Below, piece after piece: positions 48,266 to 60,200 of a stretch of 64,000 bases of DNA. Within the stretch, counting starts at the first letter, position 1, and each line of letters starts with the position of its first letter. This DNA comes from Dipylidium caninum (Eukaryota > Platyhelminthes > Cestoda > Cyclophyllidea > Dipylidiidae). Under the pieces are notes generated by a model, which saw only the letters and a list, made by a program, of their open reading frames with translations, did not search any database and was not told the DNA's origin. The stretch covers positions 62,001 through 126,000 of the forward strand of contig QEYB01001164.1 in the NCBI GenBank assembly GCA_017562135.1. Reading direction: 5' to 3'. The translations under genes were made by a program, and so were the position numbers.

Positions 48266-51200
48266 CTGAAGGGGATTCGGGAAACATCAACAACGCTATT
48301 TAACAATAGCTTCCAAGCACTAAAATTTATATACTGAGATTGATATGGTTGTCAATGCTCGAAATCCTGTTTTTTTGATGGAGCGACTCGCCTATTCGCA
48401 CTGAGATTATTAATCCGGAAAGGAGCCGATTAATTGCAATTGGCTGGTAAAAAAAGTGAAAAACACACGTAAGTAAAATAGTAACAGATTATACTGAATA
48501 GTCGCCACTACTCGTAGTACCCAATCAGCACTTTGGTGAGGTAGTCAGCATAGAGCATTTAGCGGAGATTAGCATTGGAATGTTGTATCAACTTGTCAAA
48601 AGTAAGCGTCATATTTGGCTGAGGAGACATTATTTCGAGTTGTGATAAGTAGAAGCAACTCAGGAACACTCATAATGACCTTGTATTTGCCTTCACTTGT
48701 TGAATTCCACTAAATAACTCCAAGCAGGCGATAAATTGGACTATAATTAAATCTTTTAGTTCACAGATATAATGGACGCTGCTTTGGAATATACGGAAAA
48801 CATATATGCTTGCCTCTACCACAAGGTAAGAAGTAACTTCAATCAGCGTAAAATACTTTAAGCGTAATTAAGGCAAGATTTAATACTATTTCGTAATTTA
48901 CACTTCCTCGATGTATGGAGCACCGTGATAAAATCTTCCTAGACAAAAGTCAAATTTTTGTTAGTCATTGCACAGACTTGCTTCGAAACCATCGTGTTAA
49001 AACCAGCATTTGTGAGGAAAATCGAAATTTTTGCTGTGGGGGTGGGAATCATGACGTTTAGGATCGACACAGACAATAATGCAGGTGGTTCTTCACACGT
49101 CAGAGAGATGTCACTTGCAATAAAGACATGCGGACTCCATTCAGAGATATGTGAATAAGAGGGCTACTTCAGCATATTGCAGCAAGCGTATGGTGGGAGC
49201 GGGCACCAAGGATCTACTCACTTCACTTCTCTTTACAGTACAATTATGGCGTCTTCTTCAAACAAAAAGTTAGGTACTAAAGGGGAAGCCTTGTTAAAAT
49301 TAAAGAATCAATTTCAAAGCAAAAAAGTAAAATGTGATAAAAAGTTCGATTACGAGGACCAAATGTGTGTAAATTTATTACTAGACCAAATGTGAACCAA
49401 GAAAAAACATACTGTGGTCTTGTATAGAAGTCACAGTAAGAGGTAGGCTAAGAGGCAGACTTACAAGGGATATTCCAGTATTTTTGTATTTGAGGGTGGT
49501 TTTGTGACCTCAGGGTTCGAAACTGATGAAAAATAAGAAAAAGGTAAATAAAGAGTAATTTTTGATACCATATACATAATTTACACAGCCGCCAAAGGCA
49601 AAAAGTTGGTTGATAAAAAGTTAGTGTTTTATGGTTAAATCCTCTTAACTTAGAACTATCAATTTATGCATTTAAATAACTACACTAACTCACGTTGTCA
49701 GTAAGACGAGATCTATGAAAGCATGGTTAAGCAAGAAAATGACAACAAATATTGAGAACCAAGTGGCAAAGTTAAGACGATGTGTCGTAATCAGAATTTG
49801 CAATTGTGGGTTAAACATAAAGTGTAGATTATGGTGAAGAAAAAAAAAGTCAGGAACACAGGTTAATGGTCATATTGTTATTTATTGCAAAGGTAAGGTC
49901 CATCTCCATTTTAATACTATTCAAATGAAATGCAAAGCACAATTTATGATAATGAAGGGTAGATTGAAAAGAGATGTTAGTGACAAATCCTCCCAGGACT
50001 GCACTGAAATTTATAGTGTTACATCAAGCTATTGCTACGGTAATAAGAGGGAAAATATCGGCGATAGTTTTGAGGCATCGACTCCGAACTTCTAGTTGAA
50101 AAGATTCTGATTAACTCCTGAACTTCTAGTTGAAAAGATTCTGATTAACTCCTGTAAGAGTGGACCGTAAAGGATAGAGATAGTCCAAAGTTTTTAAAAA
50201 TATAAATTGATATGTGGTTAAAACTTTCAAACAAAATGAGCGGACCGATAAAAGCAAAATGGGTTACGCAAAAGCCTTCGCGCACCAGGTGAAGTTGAAA
50301 GTTCCATTCGTCGAACTCCCATAACCCCAGAGATAGTGGCAGGCAGGTGGTGGATCCGAGCCAGTGGCAGGTCCCCACCAGGGGGAGGGAAAACACAGAC
50401 CACCTGATTGGGGGCTCGAAGAGCTGACGACACGGTGGTGCTTCGCAAGGCCAGCTGTGTGGGGTCCGATACGCTCTGGCACATGCCTATGATCAGAGGT
50501 GCCAGGCGCAGCAATTGGTTCTCCGTCTGCTCGTTCATTTGGCGAAGTCGTAGACGATTGAGAATTTCGGAGACAGCATCATTCTGCAAAAAAAATAGTT
50601 CTTAAATGCACAACAGTGTGGGGACCCCGCGTTACCAGAAACATCTCACAGGATGGAAGCACAGCGAATGAATAGGCTTACGTTGGGTATAAGAGTTACC
50701 ATTTGATCCACCTTACAAAAATAGCATAGCAATTGCTTTTTTAATTCAGGACACACATAACATGTTTGAGGGTGGTAATCCCAAGCAAAGATTTTTGAGC
50801 CAATAAAATAAATAAGGTAAAATAGTGCCTTACAGTAAAATAAGCTCTTGCCAACAATATTTAATATATACGAAACCAAAAAGGTGCTAGTTAAATCCTT
50901 CTCTTGAATTAAATCTTGGAGAAGAAATAGGTCAACAACAACAACAACAAAGAAAGTATGAACAAAAGGATTTTAGATAATATCAAAATATGGGCTTCAC
51001 ACCTTTCCGCGGCTTATCAACTTGAAAAGCAATGGATGTGCTTTTCCCAACAATGGAGTCAAAATAGGAGACAAAGCAAGTGTAGAAGGAATAATAACTG
51101 CCAAGCTTTTTTAGGAACAAATCCTTCGGGTTGATCAGAAAATAGGTGATCATCAAGTTTCAAGAGTGTTAAAACGGTGAACTATAAAGCGCTAGTCAGA

Positions 51201-54200
51201 TTTTCTTATTTCGAGATCACAGTTTGGAGCGAACTAAAGTAGTTGATCCCGTAAAATACGCTGGAGGTATGACTTTATGAAAAACAAAGGTTGGCGATAA
51301 TGCGTGTCAGGTGCAAAATCAGTCACGCGCCCCAAGGCACTGTTTACATGCCAAGTGAGGCCTGGTAGAGAGGTGTAAAAATACTTGGATTATGTAAAGA
51401 GTGTCCAACTATGAGAAAAGGCTAGGTGATACCTAACAAATATGGCCGCTAATGAATTATTTCCGGTGCAACCCGGAACCGGCATAAGTGTCATTAGTGT
51501 ATAATCCCTCGATAATCAAAATTAATAGCTACGACAAAAGGTGATCACAAGACAGGAAAAAAACTAAAAATCAAGTTGCAATATAGTTCAATTCCCCTGA
51601 TTAACAGATTATAAGTAGGCTTGTGTGAAGTGCGCCAGTTTCTGTTGTTTATACTCCGATATAACGATAGGCAAAAAGTAATTCAAATGGGAAAGTTGGA
51701 CACCACACAAAAAAGTGTCCTATGCGTAATCTGATACTCTCCATACGTCGTATAAATTAGATGCATGAATACGCCTGTAGCAGATAAGCTCCTCAATGGG
51801 GATAAATATAGCCTGTGAGAGTCACGGCTACTTTACACAAGTGATTAGAAATATCGGTTCCATATTCTCAGCTTTTGTCAGTTGATAAGAGCACACAAGA
51901 AGAACAGTGCATTCGTGAAAACCAACCGAGGGAGCAGGGTACCAAGGTGTCTCGCCCTTTCGCGTGGCCTGCCTCGCAGCTTGTCGCTCCTGAAGGTGGT
52001 CCTTTAGGTCGTTGCAGAGCTGACGTGGTGAGATAGACGACTTATGGGCTTCCTGAGCTTCGAACTCGCGGACAACATCAAAGACAGTCGCGACGACACC
52101 ATCTAGAAAAGCGTGGCTCAGACTAGGCTGTAGAACTGCTAGGAGTGCTCCATCGTTGGTGAAACATGAAGTAATTGGGCATCTAGTGGAGTGAAGTGAA
52201 TAATCGGAAACTGTTACTATGCTTGCAATCGCCACTGAGAGTGTAATACTTTGGATAATTATGTAAACTAATCAGAAAGTGATAAAATCTGATAAATAAA
52301 AAACACTGATTTTTCATACCAAGTGGAAACATCTGACGGCAACTACAAAATCAACTTTTATCAGAAATATTAATAATGCAGGAACCTTTTTGTGTGAGAC
52401 TGTCAAGCATATCGTACGTACAGTTGAGTTAGGTGAGTTTAAGCGCTTTTCACTTATTGTGGATTATGGATATGTGGGACAGGCCTGAAAGCCCTTCATT
52501 TCATAAAACTCAAGTTCAATAGGGCACTTCTGATAATGAACAAATTAATGTGGTTTCCCTCTCGTTCAATATAATACATTTTGGCATCAACGCAGAAGAA
52601 AAGTTGATATAATCCGTTACATATACATTAATATTAATGGTAATGAAGACTGAAACCTCTTTAAAAAAATTTAAACTCAACCATAGAGCACAGAAGGGGA
52701 GCGAGGATGGCTGGACTTAGGGGTTAGAGTTAAAATAGCCGTGGCTTAAAATGTAAATGGGAGGTGGTATGGCTCTGTTGAACATCAACACAATATTTGG
52801 GTCACCTTCGGGAAATCAAAACAATTTGGTCAAGGAAAGGGGTTAGTAATTAAGGGTTGCAAGTATTCGTATCAGCCTCACGAAAGGCAAACCTCGATAC
52901 TCATTCATGGAGTTATTAAAATGCGCCAGTAATGGCGAAGAAAGAAGTGAGAACGATTAATTGCACAACGTAACTCACTCAAAAATGGTCTCTGTGACCT
53001 CAGGCGTAGTTAAATGGGCGTAGACCGTTGAAATTCCATATGTGCCCATAGCATAGGGGCCCAGATTGGACAAAGGAGCAGGAGGAGGGCGTGCACGAAC
53101 TCCGCCAAAGGGTACAAAGCTCTCCGTCGCTTCGATTGACTGATCGTCCAGAGGCCCTTGGGATGACACGGTGTAGGCTTGCATGCCAACGCGTGCAAAA
53201 GTTGTGACGTAGGAAATACAGGCCTGTAAGGAGAAACGATGTAGCAGCGATTTTACCCTTTTTGAGTCTGCCTCGATGGGTCCTGCAGCCCCGATCAAAA
53301 TAATTTTGGTGGTACTACAATAGATCAACAATAAGATATTATTAAGAGCTACTCATATCGGAAACACATCTACTTCGAACCTCATATTATGAAGAGGAAA
53401 CTTTCCTAAAGCGAGAAATATCACTAGCCAAGAATAAACGTGCAACTTAATTGAAACAAACGAATAACCAATGCTGCCAAGATGAAAATGATCGAAAAAC
53501 CATAAGGAGTAAACACTCTTTCTTTGCCGTAAGTTTGGACTTCTGAGTTGGTATCAAGATGGGAGTATTTTGCATTGAGTTGAAATTTGATACCAGGTCA
53601 AAGACACTTTGACGTCACCGTAGTAATATGCGGAATAAGGTGCATATACGACACAAGGGCGAACAAGTACTAACAGACATAACTAGTAAATTAGCGCGGT
53701 TGGAGCATTCGTTAGTTGATAAATGTGTCTAGGAATGGATAATCGACTGAGTTAATAGTCTTAACTAAGAAGGTTTATTGCAGATACCAGGTCTCTGACG
53801 AGATAATTGTGGATTTTTTTAGGAAAACAATCTCTTCAGACCGACAAACAAGAGCGATCGTAATTAATGAGAAAAGAAACAATCAAAAGAAGGAAGTGAG
53901 AAAAACGACAATTCTCAAAGCAATGGCGAAATTCTTCGACATTACCTTCTTCGTATTCATATCGCAATTTTCGAGAAACTTTCAAAGCAAACTTAAAATG
54001 CATATTGAACGTGGGAGCGGAACCACCCAAGTGTAAGATACAACGGAGCAATCGCTGTAATATAACTGACAATGGCATGACCAAAACCATTAAAGGAAAG
54101 TGAGATAAGTGAGGAAGAAGATTGAAAAGAGTTTTTGTGTCAAAATCGACTCACGACTTACAGCAACTCGAGATTACATAAGTCACAAAACGCCAGGGCA

Positions 54201-57200
54201 TGAATAAAGCGATCCGAAATTTCCCATTTTGTCAAACAATTGAGAGCGCGGTAACGCAATAAAAATGGAAATGATAAAACTGCCTCATTTATATAATCAG
54301 GTATACGAAGACAATAGTTGAAATATTGTAAACTGTAAATGGTACCACGGGTGAAAAATATTTTAAAGCGCGTACTCCATGGCTCTGTTACATCATCCAC
54401 AAACGATAATTCCAAATTCTAAAAATTGACTCTAACCTCATGAAAATAAGAAAAGAAAAAGGGAAAAGAAGCCAAGTACGAAGGTATCTTTTGGCCAACC
54501 TGTCGAACGTATGCAGCTGGATGAGCGGTTAGGGCAAGAATGCGATGAAGAAATGATATAGCGGCAGGAGCGCTGAGGAGAGAACGACGGTGCAATTGAC
54601 CGAGGGCGCGGAGACAGGAGACGAGGACAGTCTCGTGAGGATCCGCAAGGCCTTGTTCCAACAGCGGACGCAAAACAGTCACCGATTGAGCGCCAAGGAG
54701 ACCGACCAGTGACGCCACATGGTTGAAAAATGCTGCGCGTTGATTAGCGTCCTTCTGCAGAAAAGAGGGAGAACATGCTAGCAGTAAAGCACAAAATTAT
54801 TCGATCGACTATAAGCCAATTTTATCTTCGAGAAAATACCATATTTTATAATGATATCGTAGATCGACATTAATAAGTTTTCAGAAGCGACTCTATAAGT
54901 TTCACAAAGGCAATTTGCGTCTGAAGATGAGCAGAAGTTAACCGACTTCAATTAACCATAACTCTATCAGGGAAAAGCGGGCGTTAAATAAGTGAACACA
55001 AGCAATATCCCAAATTTGGTGGCAAGTTCGGCAGTCCAGCATTTGAGCAAACGGTTTATCAGTAAGCTTGTAGGAGATAGGGAAGCGTAGGGAGAGAAAT
55101 AGAGGAAATATGTAAGGATCAGAAATGCATAAATCCCAGATTCTTAGCATTAGCGTCCACTAAAGCATTGTCGAACTTCGCATGGAAGCGACTTTAAACT
55201 GCAAATCTACCTTTCGTTAATGTTATTTCAGCCAATTTGTTTTCAAGTCGAACGAATATATATATTAAGCCTTCAACTCTCCCGTATATAACGTGTGTGT
55301 GCCTAAACAGAAGTCAAAAAGTACATCTTTCATAAGTTAATGCGATGTTATGCAAATTCAAATGAGAAAGGAATCATGTGGTGAGGGATGACTTCAAAAA
55401 TTATTCACATTTACCGTGAGAGACTAAAATCACTAGAGGGTCACATTAACTTTCGCGGTGGCAAGTCCGAACCGAAGAGAAGTAAAAGTAAGGGGTTGCA
55501 AGTGACTACTACCCTAAAAGCAGAGGTGAGAAATTACTGTGACCTATGCACTTATAAATACGTCTTTCAAAACTATTCCTACAAAACATGACCTTAAAAT
55601 TTTCCTTACCAGTAAGCTAAAGTACCCCCCGAAGTAATAAAAGCCGCAGGGAAAAGCACCGGAATTGAGGAACTAAGCACAAAATAAGGATGAGAAGGAG
55701 CAAATCCAGAGGTTATCTCCAAAATAGTCAAGCAGATATATGCAGTGCTGAAAAAACTCCAAAAATGAAAAAAAGGCTAGGTGACATTCCAAATGGAGAA
55801 CTGCTGTAGAAGACAACTGAGAATAGTTGAAACAAAGGATGAGAACTCGATTGGAATGAATTTCAACTGAACCTTGTCATTGAGAAAGGTGATCATGTGA
55901 GATAAAATTGCATCATTAGCATTGGAAGGTCCGAGAAAAGTAGCCAGGGCGGCAATCCCTGTGGCAGTCCCCATAAGAGTCCGGCGTACGAAGTTAGCTG
56001 CCGAGTCGTCGGAGAAAAGTGCGACGAGGCGGTCACGTAGCGCTTCACGCGCTCCCCTCATCGCCGCGTTCACGCCGCGTGTCGGCACGGAGGCGTCCAT
56101 GAGGCGTAGTGCGGTACCAACGTCCGACAAGGGGGGGTCCTAGTTGAAAAGAATAGGTAGTGCTCATAATAACAAGGCAGCAACTCCTGGAATGCGGTGT
56201 TTTTAATAATGACAATTTCATTAAAAGTAAGCACCAAAAATTGATACTTGGAGAAAGATTAGCAATATCAATTAGGGGATTGCATGACCATTATCCATAC
56301 TAATTCAGAGGTCGAATTATAGTGAATGTGCCTCCGAGTGGACTAGAAGATGAGATACATATCTTACACCCAAGTACGCAAGAGATCCTACGTCGTCATT
56401 CCAAATCCTTCGGAACAATGATCTCATATTAAGATGATACACCAACGTTTGCGCTTAAACGAAGATGAGTTTTAGTTATGCACAAAAGGCACTGCATTCA
56501 TTTAATTGCCGCAAATCACTACAGCTTAGAAGGGGGAGCTGATAAAATAGGTCGAAAAAAGGGGATTTTCGAAAGCAGTTCCCAGTGAAAAAGGAAGGAG
56601 TTCATTTTAAAGCATAAAAAGTTGAACAAATATTTCCGATGGTAAGTTGTTCGTTCCCCTTAATAAAAAGTAGTACAAATGTGTTTTTACCTAACACAGA
56701 CGCCACAAGTATGTATCGTCCTTCGTCAAGTCATAACACCTAGTATTTATATAAATTCAAATCACAATAAAATTAGCGAATTATAAAACAACAGGATGGA
56801 GGAGATACCCTCATTGAGGACCTTGATCAGAGCAAACGGATCCAACGGTTTTCAAAGGTCATATATTTTCCTTAATCGCACGAAATATAGACCATAGGCA
56901 ACATTTAAAAGTCAAAAATAAAATTCTTCTCAAGTTGGCAAACGGTCAAATTACAGGATAACAAGATTAAAATTGAAGGTGGTCAGGAATCATAATCACT
57001 TTTCGGTTTTGGGCCGGATAGGTGAAGTTACTTTTGGGTTGATTTGAACAAAACATATAGCTTAATCAAATTATTTCAAAAGGAAAAAATACAGTGAGAA
57101 TTTGGAAGATTCTGCGCGGAAGTAATGTTGCATTCCCACTTTAATTAATCTATTTCAATAATTAAATTGACGTTTATGGGTTAGAGGAAGCAATTTGATT

Positions 57201-60200
57201 AAATGAGCACTGATTTTAGAGATGCCAAGTCTAGGTGAAGCAGAGACAATAAAACTCACTTGTTCCGGCAGATTTTCCTCAAGGCCCTCCTCCGCTTGCT
57301 CCTTCGTGATTCGGCGTCTAGCGAGTTCTAACAGTCTAAAACAAAAATGAAAATAACAGTTTAGTTAGCAAATAAGTGAAAAAATGGTGATGAAATAGGA
57401 GAAGTAAAATTCACTTGGAACAAACAATCGCTATCCGCGGGAGGTACTGAGCCAAAGTAATTCGCACATCTACAATGGGGTCCTGAGCCAAGGGGGCGAG
57501 CGAGGGTAGGAGGAATTCGTTGAGAAAGCGCGGGTCACTTATCACTGCAACAGAGTCTTCTTCCAAGACTTCTTCCTTCTTCATTTGCTCACTCATTGCC
57601 AAGTCCACACCAGACTCTAGAATTTGCACTAACCCCTCCAACGCTAAGCATCGAACCTCTGAGCTGTTAAGTCTTGCGTCCGAGAAGAACTCTACGAAGT
57701 GTGGCCAAAGACGGTTGAAAAGACGAAGCGATGGAAGACGGTCAGTAAGCAGCAAGAGGCAGAAGAGAGCATCCAACTTGGCATCCTCGGAAGGGATATT
57801 GTTAGTCTCAATTAAGGGCTCTGCTTTGTTAAAATAGGCTGCACAGACTGGATTAGCTCGATCAAAGTGGTATAGATGCATGGTGGCGGTGATAAGGTTA
57901 CAGAGCACTATGGAACTAGCGGATCTCGTAGAGTCAGGTTCGTTAAGGAGGTTTGACACAAGATTCGGAAGATTGCTGTGGAACCAAAAAAGAAATATCA
58001 GCGCATTAGGCCTCTACTCTCGAAATCGCATTTCGGGAGAGTGTTAATTTCTCCCCTGGTAGCAAAGAATACTATAAATCAGATTGGTACATAACTTTAA
58101 TGACAGTTCAATGTACAAGTATATCTGGTCCTAAGGTGTGGGTGAGTGTCAAAATTTTTTAGAAGCAATTCTAAAATTCCACTTCTTGAAAAGGCTTCTA
58201 AAGCCAAACTTCACTTAAATCCTAAAAGCGGAATGGAAGACGCAAGTGAACTCACGCACGAATACGACGGAGACGAGAGTCGGGACTATTCATGGACGGT
58301 TCCAGAAAGGAATGCATAAACGGCTGCAGATTGGTGAAAAAGAAGTCGGGGAAGAGGCCTCCTCGGTGAGTAGAAAGATGATGAGCAGCGGTACCACGAG
58401 ACGCCGGATCCAAGGAAAGAAGCTCTGTTATTAGTGACTGAAAACCAAACAACAGTTAAATCTTCCTGACATCAGATTACTCAGAAGGCAATATACCACT
58501 CGGCCTTTAAAGCCAATCACTTCTCTAATAACAGCAGAATCAGGTAAAACTGACCCGATTTAAAAGTTTTCGATCAAACAAATTAGTCCTTATCTTGCTG
58601 TATTAATTTCTAAACCAGAATGCTTATATTCTTATCTCCGATACATGACGTTGAAAGGGGATGAGATGGACTGAATTCCGTAGAAATAAATTAAACTATA
58701 GGTTTAAACTCACTCGAGCATCTGGATCCCGAATAGAAGCTAGCAATTTCCTGACCCGAGTGTTCTGATGACGCCGGTAGGCTAGTAGCTCGGATAACGT
58801 GAATGCCACAGAACCGTCGGTAAACATTTCAAGTAGAACACATCTGTTTAGTGCAAAATCATTTCTTCTGATTACAAACTTGAGCACAACAGGATTTTTA
58901 GGCTCCTGCAACCAGATTACCATTATGATAGTCTCGCAATTCATTCACATGTGCTTTATACATGTTACACTCGTGAATGATCAATGTTCTTATTTTTGAG
59001 GCTTAACATGATGCTAAGAGGACGCCAAGGGAAGATAACCGTCATATATCAATCAAGTAACCATATAAGCATTGAATTTACTGTCCAAATCACTATCCAA
59101 TCGTGTCTGCTAAAAGTAATGAAGCGCGAACATATCACATAAAGAACTGAAAATGCTCAGATGAATACACTAATAACGGTAAATCTCACATAAATAGACT
59201 GGGATTGAAATATTAATCAAAATCTCCGTGAATAAACAAAGGAGATAATTGGGCGGGGCCGCGTACAAGGACTAAAAATTAGCACCCATGCGATCTAATT
59301 AAAACAGATGACAGTAGAGAAAGGATAGGAAGAGAGGATGCGAAGCACCAACCCGGCCGAAAAGAGGTCCATTGAAGGTTGCAAAGACTGTTCACCGACA
59401 TCGGCAAAATCTGCTTCTACATTGGGCGGGGAGGAGGCCTCCGAAGCCAGACATGAGTCCGAAATTAGCCGCAGGCTAACGGTATCCTGAATAGTTTCAT
59501 CAGCCCCACTAACCTCGCTCTTTTTGTCCACATTGACGAGAACTGTGGGCGAGACGACTTGAATATCCAACTCAGACAGGGATCGCGAAATAGAGTCCTT
59601 CTCAGAAAATTGCAGATTTTCATCGGCTACTTCGGCGAGCGACACCTCTTCTAAGGCCTGCAAATAATTAGCATTTCTTAAGTTGAAAACCTCAACATTG
59701 AAAAGACAGTTTCATCAGTCATGCATATTTTAGTTTTATTTATAATTAACGCCTAGACAAATACCCTTACCTCAATTACCAAGAAAGGGTAGGTGATGAT
59801 ATATTTCAACTCATTACGCGGACACAAATTAGTTAAGTAGTAAGAAGTAAGGGCCTCCAGATTAAATGATGTCACGAAATTCACTCAAATAAAAATGGTC
59901 AAAATGAATTTGTCACAGACAAGAAAATACTCACGCATTATGTATTATCATCTGACACATTATGAATCTGCAAAGATGTAAACGACAAAACGCATTAATT
60001 TTAAACGATGTATACACTTTATATAAAAATTGGAGGACGAGACTCCAATCGTCTACAAAACAAATTATCATAACTAATGAAAATAATCGGAGCGTCTAAG
60101 ATTTAACTAACGATTTACAATGCAGGTGCCTGCAATCCAGGTGTCATGTACAGATTAAAAATTTAGTCTTATTTAAGTCGTTTCTTGTCCTGAGATAAGT

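Noticed and set aside
54158..54415. 85-codon minus-strand frame between VPS15 exons
   Set aside because: Its phase does not fit the flanking exons, the HEAT sequence continues directly from 54500 to 53223, and it resembles intron sequence.
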